Of a stretch of DNA of 33,170 nucleotides, positions 1 to 7,950 are shown in pieces (positions within the stretch are counted from its first letter, which is position 1; every line of letters starts with the position of its first letter). The DNA is taken from the NCBI GenBank assembly GCA_964348185.1, contig CAYGBW010000082.1, forward strand, positions 1-33,170, read 5' to 3'. The notes beneath the pieces were generated by a model. That model worked only from the letters and a program-made list of their open reading frames with translations, was not told the DNA's origin and ran no database searches. Position numbers and translations under genes: made by a program. The stretch comes from CAYGBW01 sp964348185. Its GTDB lineage: Bacteria; Desulfobacterota; BSN033; WVXP01.

Positions 1-704
1 GTTCGATCTTCCGAACTCGGCCTGGCGGCCTCAGACAACGGAATCTCGCCCCTTCGGGGACACTCTCCTTCGGCAAGCTCAGGACAGGCTCTTCGCCAAG
101 ACGGGTAGCCCCAAAAACTCCGTAATGTCCGCTCCAGGGACATTTTTCAGCGACGACTAATTAGAGATGACTCCTTCTGGCCCGAGGTTTTCTCCGGCCA
201 ACTGGGTTAGTGAAGAACTCATAAACCCACGTCCCTCGTGCATGGTCAGTCCAGCCCTTGGCGGGATTGGCTCTGGCTGTAAGAGTCAGTAGGAGTGTTG
301 GAGTAGCCGACTTTGCCAGCCTACTCCGCCGTAGTAACTACGGCTACGAAGGCCGAATCGTAGCCTACGGCTACGACGGCTGAATTGGAGTAATGGAGTA
401 CTGAGATCGGATAGAAGGATCTGGGTTTGAAAGAGAAGAATATCGCATGCTCGACTATCTTCTGTTTTCACCTCCACGAGATGTGCCAATGGAATCCTGA
501 ATTCCAACACGCCAGTACTCCACTGCTCCATGACTCCAGCAACAGGTCGAATCAAGCAGAGGAGTTGTAATCCCCTTTAAGGGAGACATCAGAGCCACAT
601 CCATTGGGTGTGAATTCCTTACTCCAAATATGCTCTTGATGGATTCGAGGAGTTCCCGCCTTCTTCCCCGACTGGGGCACAGAATTCCTGAGAAACCGAT
701 GAGG
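1..704. other. Repeat-rich intergenic region, no convincing gene
   Basis: No reading frame here looks like a conserved protein; the one minus-strand frame at 286-555 is a low-complexity by-product of repeats. The DNA holds a UUCG-type hairpin (CCCC-TTCG-GGGG, 50-61). It also has a stretch around 66-95 that resembles a short dispersed repeat common in this kind of genome, a perfect palindrome at 359-375 (CGTAGCC-TAC-GGCTACG), and arrays of a TGGAGTA-like octamer described separately. It lies downstream of mltA, so it may also hold that gene's transcription end, but no hairpin followed by a T run on the minus strand was seen. Confidence 0.5.
286..535. repeat. Inverted arrays of a TGGAGTA-type octamer
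   Basis: Short units of the form GGAGTnnTGGAGT occur on the plus strand near 290-306 and 384-403 and on the opposite strand near 506-533 (read there as ACTCCA units). The arms are imperfect inverted copies separated by about 100 bp, with a perfect 7-bp-stem palindrome at 359-375 inside the left part. This is seen directly; it looks like a non-autonomous dispersed repeat, but only the whole genome would show that. No function is claimed. Confidence 0.45.
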
Positions 705-1925
705 TCAAGGTTTTTTGATCAGGATGTAAAGGTCCCCGTCATGTTGGAGATGTCCCGCGGCTACCTCGGCATAAGGACCGCTCCCCCAGAAAAGATCTGC
801 TCTTCCAGCCCCCTTGATCGCTCCACCGGTATCCTGGTTCAAAACAAAACGAGAGAACGGGGTCCACCCGGTGATATCCCCCCGATCGTTCACGATGGGT
901 TTCTCAGAAGAAATGAAGCCCAGGGCTCCCTTGGGGAAAAGTCTGGAATCCAGGGCCACGGATCTTCCCGGGGTTAGAGGAACGCCAATATTACCGAAAG
1001 GCCCGTTCTCCACGCTTTGGAAGAATACATAGGAGGGATTGTGATTGAGAACTTCGTCGATGAGCTCTGGGTTCTCAGATAGGTGCTTCCGGATATTCTG
1101 CATGGACATCTCTTCCTGGCTCAGAAAACCTCTCTCTATCATGTATCGTCCGATGCTTCGATATGGCTGGCCGTTGGATGAATCGTAACGCACCAAAAAC
1201 GCGGTGCCGTCGGGCAGTCTTAACCGGCCAGATCCCTGAATGTGAAGAAAAGCAATATCAAGGGGATCCCTTAACCAAGCGATCTCAAGGTTCTTCCCCT
1301 CTAGGGCTTTCTCCACCTCGATCTGATACCTGGAATAGTAGGGTACAACCTCTTTGCCATCGACCCTTGCAATAATGGCTTGCCCTTTGAATCTCTCGCC
1401 GAATAGCGATAGATCAATTCTCACCAGGTCATCGGGCTTGCTGTAAAGGGGATACTTGAAGGTCTCATCTGGAGTCAGGCTCCCATCGAATACGGGTTCG
1501 TAATACCCGGTAAAAAGGACCCGTCTGTTCCCAACACGACCGGTGGCTCGGTAGATCCGGAACCGCTTTTTGATCTCTCTGCTCAGTTGCTCCGGTCCGA
1601 GTCCTTTCGATAGGAGATTCAAGAAGGCCTCTTGGCTCCAAAGGACTTGCTGGCAGGTAAACTCGTGTGGCCCATAATGAAATATTCTCTCCGGGTCGAG
1701 GCGACTCAGGTATTCAAGGTTTCTCCTGACGGCCAAGATCAGAGAGTCGGCATCCATGTCATCCCGGAAGCTAGGATAGAAGAGGCGAACCGGTTTAAGA
1801 GCCTCCCCCGGCCTTTCGGCCCCCCTTTTCAGTGTGGGATAGCACCCGAGGAGGCTCATGGCTGCCAATAGGCAGAGGAAACCGAGAAAAAACCGCACGG
1901 CGCGTTGCAATGGAATCATGAGCAT
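705..1925 (-). CDS. mltA: Membrane-bound lytic murein transglycosylase A (MltA)
   Basis: Lytic transglycosylase that cleaves the MurNAc-GlcNAc bond of peptidoglycan with formation of 1,6-anhydroMurNAc. The 406-residue product begins with a lipoprotein signal ending in a lipobox (SLLGC, Cys28), so it is expected to be anchored to a membrane, typically the outer one, and to act in the periplasm. The MltA barrel domain fills the middle; the C-terminal 3D domain is clear, with the aspartate-bearing motif DTGGAIKGAGRADLFWG near residue 370. Length is slightly above that of E. coli MltA. The start at 1925 has AAAGG five bases upstream; a second ATG lies two codons on. It is divergent from the liv genes and has no evident functional link with the cobalamin block. 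Confidence 0.93.
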   Translation of the reverse strand: MLMIPLQRAVRFFLGFLCLLAAMSLLGCYPTLKRGAERPGEALKPVRLFYPSFRDDMDADSLILAVRRNLEYLSRLDPERIFHYGPHEFTCQQVLWSQEAFLNLLSKGLGPEQLSREIKKRFRIYRATGRVGNRRVLFTGYYEPVFDGSLTPDETFKYPLYSKPDDLVRIDLSLFGERFKGQAIIARVDGKEVVPYYSRYQIEVEKALEGKNLEIAWLRDPLDIAFLHIQGSGRLRLPDGTAFLVRYDSSNGQPYRSIGRYMIERGFLSQEEMSMQNIRKHLSENPELIDEVLNHNPSYVFFQSVENGPFGNIGVPLTPGRSVALDSRLFPKGALGFISSEKPIVNDRGDITGWTPFSRFVLNQDTGGAIKGAGRADLFWGSGPYAEVAAGHLQHDGDLYILIKKP

Positions 1926-1970
1926 GAATACCTTTGTCTCCTGGCCGTCAATCGATGACCTACTTCTTAT

Positions 1971-1999
1971 TTCATAGTCTAAATGTCCGCTTATTTCAA
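1971..1999 (-). promoter_or_regulatory. Sigma70-like promoter of mltA
   Basis: On the minus strand TTGAAA (1999-1994) is followed after exactly 17 bases by TATGAA (1976-1971), about 45 bases before the mltA start. Both boxes are close to the sigma70 consensus. Prediction from sequence only. Confidence 0.5.
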
Positions 2000-2006
2000 G
2001 GGTTGC

Positions 2007-2020
2007 AAGGTGTGCACCTT
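2007..2020. promoter_or_regulatory. Palindromic operator candidate between divergent mltA and livG
   Basis: AAGGTG-TG-CACCTT is a perfect 6-bp inverted repeat with a 2-bp centre, placed just upstream of the predicted mltA promoter and about 135 bp upstream of the liv promoter. Such a site could bind a dimeric regulator; no regulator gene is adjacent. Confidence 0.25.
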
Positions 2021-2154
2021 CTCCGGACCGAGAAGATCGAGAAGAGGGGAGGCCAAAAGGAGTCCTGTTGACCGAGCGAGAAGGAGCCCAGTTCGGGCTA
2101 TGCAGTGGATCCCCTACCTTGAGTCAGACCCGTGATAGACCGGGGCTTCACCAC

Positions 2155-2182
2155 TTGACAAATAAAATGCCCCTGATAGACT
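2155..2182 (+). promoter_or_regulatory. Sigma70-like promoter of the liv operon
   Basis: TTGACA (2155-2160), a 16-base spacer and TAGACT (2177-2182) lie about 75 bases before the livG ATG. The -35 box is a perfect consensus match. It is the only good promoter seen ahead of the five-gene transporter block. Confidence 0.5.
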
Positions 2183-2258
2183 AACTCTCGGTCAACCAAC
2201 CGTAAGCGAAAAAACGGTGACGAAGTTTTCGCCGTTAACCGGTCGAGGGAAGGATCTC

Positions 2259-3053
2259 ATGACTCCGGAAGGTGCGCCATTATTAGAGGTAGAAGGATTG
2301 GGCAAGAACTTTGGTGGGGTTCAAGCGCTCAAGGGCTATGAACTTACCCTCGATGAGGGTGAATTAATGGGGCTTATCGGGCCCAATGGAGCCGGCAAGA
2401 CCACGGTCTTCAACCTGCTCACCAATGTGATCCAGCCTTCAACGGGGCGCATCGTCTTTAGGGGAAGAGACATAACTCACTCCAGACCGGATCGAAACGC
2501 CGCTTTGCGCATGGCCCGTACCTTTCAAGGCATCCGTCTTTTCAAAGCGCTGCCTGTGATCGACAACATAAAAGTGGGATTTCATATGCGCCATGGATCA
2601 GGCTTTTTGTCGACCCTGTTCGGCCTTCCCAGTTTCAAACTCGCTGAACAGGAGATGGAAAACCGTGCCCTGGAGATCCTGAACCTCCTCGGAATTCTGG
2701 ATTACAAAGACGAACTCGCAGAGAACCTCCCCTATGGCGACCAGCGAAAGGTAGAATTGGGAAGGGCCCTTGCGACAGTCCCCAAGTTACTCCTGCTCGA
2801 TGAGCCCGCCGCAGGGATGAATCCTCAGGAGACAGAAGAGATCATTCAGATCATTTCCAAGATCCATGAGGAGCATCATCTTACCATTCTTCTCGTAGAG
2901 CACGATATGCGTGTGATTATGGGGGTCTGTCGGCGGATCCAGGTGCTCGACCGTGGGGAGGTCATCGCCCTCGGCAGTCCGGCAGAGATCCAGCATGATG
3001 CCCGAGTGATCGAAGCGTATCTGGGAAGGGGCAAGGAAGTGGGACATGCTTGA
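2259..3053 (+). CDS. livG: Branched-chain amino acid/amide ABC transporter ATPase LivG
   Basis: One of the two ATPases of a HAAT-family (LIV-I type) importer, energising uptake of branched-chain amino acids, amides or related small solutes at the cytoplasmic face. The 264-residue product shows Walker A GPNGAGKTT at 41-49, the LivG-type signature LPYGDQRKVELGRAL, Walker B LLLLDEPAAGMNP and the switch histidine in LVEHDM. The ATG at 2259 is preferred because AGGGAAGG stands just upstream; a GTG at 2217 in the same frame would add 14 residues but has no ribosome site. Its end overlaps livF by 8 bases. The substrate cannot be read from the ATPase. Confidence 0.93.
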   Translation: MTPEGAPLLEVEGLGKNFGGVQALKGYELTLDEGELMGLIGPNGAGKTTVFNLLTNVIQPSTGRIVFRGRDITHSRPDRNAALRMARTFQGIRLFKALPVIDNIKVGFHMRHGSGFLSTLFGLPSFKLAEQEMENRALEILNLLGILDYKDELAENLPYGDQRKVELGRALATVPKLLLLDEPAAGMNPQETEEIIQIISKIHEEHHLTILLVEHDMRVIMGVCRRIQVLDRGEVIALGSPAEIQHDARVIEAYLGRGKEVGHA

Positions 3054-3771
3054 GATTCAGGATATTCATGTGTACATTGGTCAGACCTACGTGCTCAAGG
3101 GAGTCAGTCTGGAGGTTCGGCACGGAGAGATCGTGGCCCTCATTGGAGCAAACGGGGCGGGAAAGACGACGACCCTTTCCACCATCTCCGGACTCCTTCG
3201 ACCTAGGCGGGGTCAGATCATCTGTCAACCCGAGGTGAACGGCCAGCAACAGGACATTACGCGGGTGCCGGCTGAAGAGATCGTTCGCATGGGCATCTCC
3301 CACTGCCCTGAGGGGCGGCAGGTTTTCTCTGATTTGACCGTGTGGGAAAACCTGCTGATCGGCGCTTACCTCAGGCAGGACAGACCGGCCATCCAATCCG
3401 ATCTAGAGTGGGTCTGCACGCTTTTCCCCATTTTGAGTGAACGGAGGCGTCAGTCGGCGGGAAGCCTCTCGGGGGGAGAACAGATGATGCTGGCGATGGG
3501 TCGGGCCCTGATGAGCCGTCCTCGGCTCATGCTCCTGGATGAACCCTCCCTCGGCCTGGCACCTATTCTGGTTGAAATGATATTTCAAATGCTTCGGGAG
3601 ATTAACGACCAAGGCGCCACGATGCTTCTGGTGGAGCAAAATGCCCGCATGGCCTTGGAAATGGCCCGGAGGGCCTATGTCCTTGAAACGGGACGACTGA
3701 CCCTTACCGGCACGGGCAGGGAACTGGCAGAGAACGAGGAGGTCCGTAGAGCCTACCTGGGGGGAGCCTGA
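3046..3771 (+). CDS. livF: Branched-chain amino acid/amide ABC transporter ATPase LivF
   Basis: Second ATPase of the LIV-I-type importer, expected to form a heterodimer with LivG beneath the LivH-LivM channel. The 241 residues contain Walker A GANGAGKTT at about 34-42, the signature LSGGEQMMLAMGRAL and Walker B LMLLDEPSLGLAP, the usual LivF wording. Length is normal for LivF (about 235). It overlaps livG by 8 bases and shares its last base with the first base of livH, so the block is very probably one transcript with coupled translation. Confidence 0.94.
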   Translation: MLEIQDIHVYIGQTYVLKGVSLEVRHGEIVALIGANGAGKTTTLSTISGLLRPRRGQIICQPEVNGQQQDITRVPAEEIVRMGISHCPEGRQVFSDLTVWENLLIGAYLRQDRPAIQSDLEWVCTLFPILSERRRQSAGSLSGGEQMMLAMGRALMSRPRLMLLDEPSLGLAPILVEMIFQMLREINDQGATMLLVEQNARMALEMARRAYVLETGRLTLTGTGRELAENEEVRRAYLGGA

Positions 3772-4664
3772 TGGGTGGCTACCTTGCAGAACAACTGGCG
3801 AATGGCTTGATTCTGGGAAGCATGTACGCCATTGTGGCCATCGGTTTTTCAATGATATACGGAATTATACGACTCATCAATTTCGCTCATGGCGATATTG
3901 TTATGGTCGGGGCCTTTGTGACCCTAGGTTTAGTTCTGAGCGGCAAAATCCCCTTTCCTGTGATCGTCATAATCGTCTTGCTTGGCGGAGCTCTCGTGGG
4001 AATCCTTATCGAACGAGCGGCCTTCAGACCCATGAGAGGCGCGCCTCAGGTCACGGGCTTTATCACTTCACTGGCGATCTCCATCCTCATGCAGAATCTC
4101 GGTATCCTGTTGTTGACCGCTCAGCCGCGGAACTTCTTTTTTCCCGAGTACCTCCAGAGGATCTTTCATCTGGGGGCGGTTTCCTTTCGCGCCGTCGATT
4201 TGGTCATTGTTGTCGTTTCCGTGATCTTAATGGCACTTCTCGTTCTAATGGTTCGGAACACCCGATTGGGTATGGCCATGCGGGCGACGGCGGAGAATCT
4301 GAATGTGGCCCGGCTGATGGGCATCAACATCAACCGAATCATTATGCTGGCTTTTGCCATAGGCAGTAGCCTTGCCGCAGTCGCGGGTTTGATGTGGGGA
4401 GGCAAGTATGGCCAAATCGATCCCTTGCTGGGTTTCGTGCCCGGCCTGAAGGCCTTTGTGGCCGCTGTGATCGGAGGGGTAGGGTCGATTCCGGGGGCCA
4501 TGCTTGGCGGTTATGTCCTCGGGTTCTCTGAGGTCCTTTTCGTTGGCCTCTTGCCACCCATTTACTCCGCATACCGGGATGCGTTCGTTTTTACCACCTT
4601 AATCCTAATCCTCCTTGTTTTGCCTACGGGCCTCTTGGGACGCAAGGTTGAGGAGAAAGCATGA
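3771..4664 (+). CDS. livH: Branched-chain amino acid/amide ABC transporter permease LivH
   Basis: Inner-membrane permease subunit of the importer. The 297-residue protein is strongly hydrophobic, with about eight membrane segments. It carries the family hallmarks NGLILGSMYAIVAIGFSMIYG at the N-terminus and LINFAHGDIVMVGAF, plus the AVIGGVGSIPGAMLGG loop near residue 235, which is the ATPase-contact region in this family. The ATG start overlaps the stop of livF. Nothing is missing compared with normal LivH length (about 290-310). Confidence 0.94.
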   Translation: MGGYLAEQLANGLILGSMYAIVAIGFSMIYGIIRLINFAHGDIVMVGAFVTLGLVLSGKIPFPVIVIIVLLGGALVGILIERAAFRPMRGAPQVTGFITSLAISILMQNLGILLLTAQPRNFFFPEYLQRIFHLGAVSFRAVDLVIVVVSVILMALLVLMVRNTRLGMAMRATAENLNVARLMGININRIIMLAFAIGSSLAAVAGLMWGGKYGQIDPLLGFVPGLKAFVAAVIGGVGSIPGAMLGGYVLGFSEVLFVGLLPPIYSAYRDAFVFTTLILILLVLPTGLLGRKVEEKA

Positions 4665-5710
4665 GAGGTTGGCATCGCCCGCAGTGGTTCTTTCCAGCGG
4701 TCATCTTCGGCGGGGCGGTTCTGGTCTTCGCTCTCCGTGCCACCATGAATGACTACATCCTCTCCATCGTCTGCTTTGTGGGGATCAATATTATCCTGGC
4801 GGTCAGCCTCAACCTGACCAACGGGTTCACCGGCCTCTTTTCTCTCGGGCACCCCGGATTCATGGCAGTGGGAGGCTATGTGGCCGCCATTCTGACCTTT
4901 CCCACGGCCCGCAAGGCCATGTTACTGCCGGCTCTTCCGGCCTGGCTGGCCGCGCAGCAATGGTCACTGTTTCCTGCCATGCTTCTGGGAGGCCTGTGTG
5001 CTACGCTCACAGCGTTCCTTATTGGATTCCCCGTGTTAAGGCTCAAGGGCCATTACCTGGCCGTGGCCACCCTGGGCTTCCTGATCATTGTCCAGGTCCT
5101 TATCATAAACCTTGAGAGCTTCACCCGTGGTCCTTTAGGGCTCAACGGCCTGCCCATGTTAACCAATTTGTGGTGGATCTATCTGTGGGTGGTGATCACG
5201 GTCTACGTTTGCTGGAAGGTCAAACACTCCTCTCTAGGCCGGACCATGCTGGCCATCCGGGAGGACGAAATCGCAGCGGAATGCCTGGGCGTTCCCCTGG
5301 CCAGAAGACGGATTCTGGCCCTTGCTTTGGGGGCCTTCTTTGCTGGTATAGCTGGCGGGTTGTGGGCTCATCTGGTCACGGCGATCACCCCCGGCTCATT
5401 CTCGGTGATCATGGCCTTCAATCTCGTGGTGATCGTGGTAATCGGGGGGACCGGGAGCATCACAGGGGCCGCTCTGGCGGCGGCTTTACTCACTCTGGGG
5501 ATAGAAGTTTTGAGGCCCCTCGAGGAAGGCCTCGAGGCCTATGGAATCAGCGAGGTCATCATGGCCATCGGCCTTCTCCTGATCCTGATGTTTCGCCCCC
5601 AAGGCTTATTCGGCAGCCGAGAGCCCGCCTTTCTGGCGGGAGGGAGGCAGCGGGTCTCGTCTGTCGGGGCCCGCCTGTCAAATCAAAATAAGAAAGGAGG
5701 TGGAACATGA
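4661..5710 (+). CDS. livM: Branched-chain amino acid/amide ABC transporter permease LivM
   Basis: Second inner-membrane permease, partner of LivH. The 349 residues show the LivM motif TNGFTGLFSLGHPGFMAVGG near residue 50, the conserved REDEIAAECLGV cytoplasmic loop and the VVIGGTGSITGA segment near 270, with about nine hydrophobic helices. ATGA overlap with livH. The C-terminal 25 residues are hydrophilic and poorly conserved-looking. The strong Shine-Dalgarno of the next gene (AAAGGAGGT) lies inside the last codons. Confidence 0.93.
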   Translation: MRGWHRPQWFFPAVIFGGAVLVFALRATMNDYILSIVCFVGINIILAVSLNLTNGFTGLFSLGHPGFMAVGGYVAAILTFPTARKAMLLPALPAWLAAQQWSLFPAMLLGGLCATLTAFLIGFPVLRLKGHYLAVATLGFLIIVQVLIINLESFTRGPLGLNGLPMLTNLWWIYLWVVITVYVCWKVKHSSLGRTMLAIREDEIAAECLGVPLARRRILALALGAFFAGIAGGLWAHLVTAITPGSFSVIMAFNLVVIVVIGGTGSITGAALAAALLTLGIEVLRPLEEGLEAYGISEVIMAIGLLLILMFRPQGLFGSREPAFLAGGRQRVSSVGARLSNQNKKGGGT

Positions 5711-5805
5711 AGCGTGGGAGTTTTGGAGTTGTCCCATATCTCATTCACTCACGACGTGAAAGGAGGTCGAACATGAAGCGTGGAATTTTGGCGGTTTTTA
5801 TGGTT
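5707..5805 (+). repeat. Direct duplication of a translation initiation region (66-bp offset)
   Basis: An AAAGGAGGT ribosome site, a short spacer, ATGAAGCGTGG and a following T-rich stretch occur twice, with the ATGs at 5707 and 5773, exactly 66 bases (22 codons) apart and in the same frame. Only the second is followed by a signal peptide. The upstream 22 codons therefore look like the relic of a small tandem duplication of the livK start, still open and with a good ribosome site. Confidence 0.7.
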
Positions 5806-6927
5806 GTGGCCCTCGTGGGATGCTTTGCCATGGCATCCCCGGCAGCAGAACCCATTAAACTGGGCGCCCTGTATAATTTGACGGGCGGTATGTCCTCTAT
5901 TGACGCACCGGCTTTGAACGGGGCGAAACTCAAAGCAAAACTGATCAATGAGTCGGGTGGATTGCTTGGTGGACGCAACCTGGAGGTCATTGGAATCGAT
6001 ACGAAGACCGACCAGAAAGCGGCGGCCACAGGTGCCAAGAAGGCACTCGCCATGGGCGTTGTGGCCGGTCTGGGTTATGGTGATACGACTTTTGTCATGG
6101 CCGCAGCGCCGTTGTTCCAGGCGAAGGGTATACCCTTTGTCACCTCGGGAGCGACCCATCCGGAACTGCCCAAATGGGTCGGGGATTGCATGTTTATGAC
6201 CCCATTTGGGGATGATGATCAGTCTTTTGCCATCGCGGAGTTTACTTACGATGATCTCAAGGTTCGCAACGTGGTTGTCTGGACCGACAACTCCATGGAC
6301 TTCACCAAGGCCCTATCCAAGTTCTTCAAACAACGATTCACCGAGTTGGGTGGAAAGGTGATCCTGGAGGACTTCTTCATGATGGGGGACAAGGACTTCT
6401 CCGCTCAGATTGCACGGCTCAAGGCCGCCTCACCCAAGGCGGATGCGGTGTTTATCTCGGCCATTCCCAATGAGGCCGGCCTCACGGTCAAGCAGATCCG
6501 GGAAGCGGGGTTGATCCTACCCATCGTCAGTGGCGACGGCTTTGATACGGAACTGGTCACCACGGTACCCGGTCCCAAGCTGGCCAACGACGTCTATTTT
6601 TCAACCCACACCTATCGAGAAGACAAACGTCCTGAGGTTCTGGCCTTCGTTGAGGCCTACGAGAAAGAGTATGGCCGTCCGCCGGAAAACGCCTTTGCGG
6701 CCCTGGGATTCGATGCAGTGGGGTTGATCGCTGATGCCATCCAGCGAGCGGAAACCACCGAGAAGTCCGCTTTCCGCGACGCATTGGCTGCCACGCGAGG
6801 TTACAAGGCCGTCACCGGCGAGATCTCATACACCCGACCCAGTGGTGTACCGATGAAGGCGGTGGCCATCATCGGGGTCAAAAACGGCGAATACAGCTTA
6901 CTTGAGAGCTGGTTTCCCAAGCAGTAG
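5773..6927 (+). CDS. livK: ABC transporter substrate-binding protein (LivK/amide-binding type)
   Basis: Periplasmic binding protein (type 1 fold) delivering the solute to LivHM. The mature part opens with the family phrase EPIKLGALYNLTGG, and the two-lobe pattern continues to the C-terminus; 384 residues is normal. The start at 5773 is chosen because a secretion signal (MKRGILAVFMVVALVGC) begins there directly after AAAGGAGGT. A start at 5707 would bury the signal behind 22 charged residues. The signal contains LVGC, so it may be a lipoprotein (Cys17), though cleavage after ASPAA is also possible. The ligand is not evident; the amidohydrolase downstream suggests an amide or nitrogen compound, which is inference. 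Confidence 0.9.
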   Translation: MKRGILAVFMVVALVGCFAMASPAAEPIKLGALYNLTGGMSSIDAPALNGAKLKAKLINESGGLLGGRNLEVIGIDTKTDQKAAATGAKKALAMGVVAGLGYGDTTFVMAAAPLFQAKGIPFVTSGATHPELPKWVGDCMFMTPFGDDDQSFAIAEFTYDDLKVRNVVVWTDNSMDFTKALSKFFKQRFTELGGKVILEDFFMMGDKDFSAQIARLKAASPKADAVFISAIPNEAGLTVKQIREAGLILPIVSGDGFDTELVTTVPGPKLANDVYFSTHTYREDKRPEVLAFVEAYEKEYGRPPENAFAALGFDAVGLIADAIQRAETTEKSAFRDALAATRGYKAVTGEISYTRPSGVPMKAVAIIGVKNGEYSLLESWFPKQ

Positions 6928-6947
6928 CGACTCGTTACTCAGAGTCA

Positions 6948-6985
6948 GGGGGCAGTTCCAGGGGGGTGCAACGGGGACTGCCCCC
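6948..6985 (+). other. Strong intercistronic stem-loop after livK
   Basis: GGGGGCAGTTCC (6948-6959) pairs over 12 bp with GGGACTGCCCCC (6974-6985), one pair being G-U, around a 14-base loop. There is no T run, so it is not a classical terminator. A hairpin this stable between a binding-protein gene and the next gene is typical of mRNA-stabilising or partial-termination elements that set unequal expression within an operon. Confidence 0.6.
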
Positions 6986-7016
6986 GACCGTATCCGTGTG
7001 GAGCATGGGGGATATC

Positions 7017-7772
7017 ATGAAGCGCGTCAAACTGGAGGAACATAATGAGGTCGGTTTTCAGAAAGCAGACTTGGACAAGGCCATTTGTGCCTTCGGCTCC
7101 TGTGAAAGCCATGGTGGGCATCTCCCCTTCGGATTGGACACGTTCGTCTCATATGACCTCGCTGTTGAGGCTGCTCAGCGACTCGACAAAACCGTGGTGG
7201 TGCCTCCTCTCTGGTACGGTATGAGCATGCATTACCGTCACAAGCCCATGTGCATTTCTCTGTCCAATGAGACGCTCATTCAGGTTGTCAAGGATGTTCT
7301 GCGGTCTCTATTCCATTGGGGCATCCACAAGGTTCTCATCATCAGCGGCCACGATGGGAACAATCCGTGTATCGAGATAGCCGCTCGGGACGTGAAATTG
7401 GAATTTCCCGAGATGGGGGTGGCCGTTCTCGATGCATGGTGGATAACGGCGGGCAATCTCCTTCCTCCCGACACTTTCGAGGTGTGGAATGGACTTGGAC
7501 ATGGAGGAGAGGGAGAGACTTCGATCGCCCTGGCCATTGTTCCCGATCTCGTCGACATGAGCCAAGCCCAAGGAATGGTTCCCGAGATGGACCCCCATGT
7601 GAAACTGATCTGGAACTTCGAGGAGTTGACCGATTACGGGGCGAGTGGCGCCCCCGGAAAGGGGACCAGAGAGAAAGGGCAGAGGATGAGGCAAGTCCTG
7701 GTCGACTATCTGGTGGAATTTGTCCAACGGATGGACCGACAGGGATGGAGGTATGAGAGACGCCAACCCTAG
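7017..7772 (+). CDS. Creatininase-family amidohydrolase
   Basis: Metal-dependent amidohydrolase of the creatininase superfamily, members of which open or cleave cyclic or linear amides (creatinine, mycofactocin precursor, formamidopyrimidines). In the 251-residue product the N-terminal metal motif is present: Glu30, His32 and Asp41 in CESHGGHLPFGLD. The NGHGGN motif appears as SGHDGNN with His112, and GHGGEGETS follows near 160. ATG 7017 with GGGGGA upstream is preferred over an in-frame GTG at 6966 that sits inside the hairpin. It lies 89 bp after livK on the same strand, suggesting it acts on the imported substrate. No transmembrane or signal sequence, so cytoplasmic. The exact substrate is unknown. 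Confidence 0.85.
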   Translation: MKRVKLEEHNEVGFQKADLDKAICAFGSCESHGGHLPFGLDTFVSYDLAVEAAQRLDKTVVVPPLWYGMSMHYRHKPMCISLSNETLIQVVKDVLRSLFHWGIHKVLIISGHDGNNPCIEIAARDVKLEFPEMGVAVLDAWWITAGNLLPPDTFEVWNGLGHGGEGETSIALAIVPDLVDMSQAQGMVPEMDPHVKLIWNFEELTDYGASGAPGKGTREKGQRMRQVLVDYLVEFVQRMDRQGWRYERRQP

Positions 7773-7945
7773 GTCCGGCGGAGGACTCGTCCGAGATCCG
7801 TTTGTTCAACCATCCAGGGGACTGCCAAGAGGTCATCGATCTGATGGCCTCTCTTCGAGGATTGAGGTTGTTGGGCGGGGAGGTGGCTGGCCGGTGCAGT
7901 CGTTTTGATTCTCCTGGCGACTACGGGAGATTTTGGAGGGATTGA
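7757..7945 (+). other. Open frame of unclear status between amidohydrolase and cyclase genes
   Basis: Between the two genes one frame is open from 7757 to a stop at 7943-7945. It translates to a protein-like C-terminal text (for example LFNHPGDCQEVIDLMASL and FDSPGDYGRFWRD) but lacks an ATG; the only plausible starts are TTG 7802 or ATG 7853. An ATG at 7753 with GGAGG next to it opens a different frame of low-complexity text. It could be a remnant of a frameshifted small gene, or chance. I do not recognise the sequence. Confidence 0.25.
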
Positions 7946-7950
7946 TTCAA

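Noticed and set aside
286..555. Minus-strand frame of 89 codons in the left flank
   Set aside because: Built mostly from repeats and palindromes; no ribosome site or domain.
5170..5691. Plus-strand frame of 173 codons inside livM
   Set aside because: Glycine-, arginine- and histidine-rich out-of-frame text within a well-conserved permease gene.
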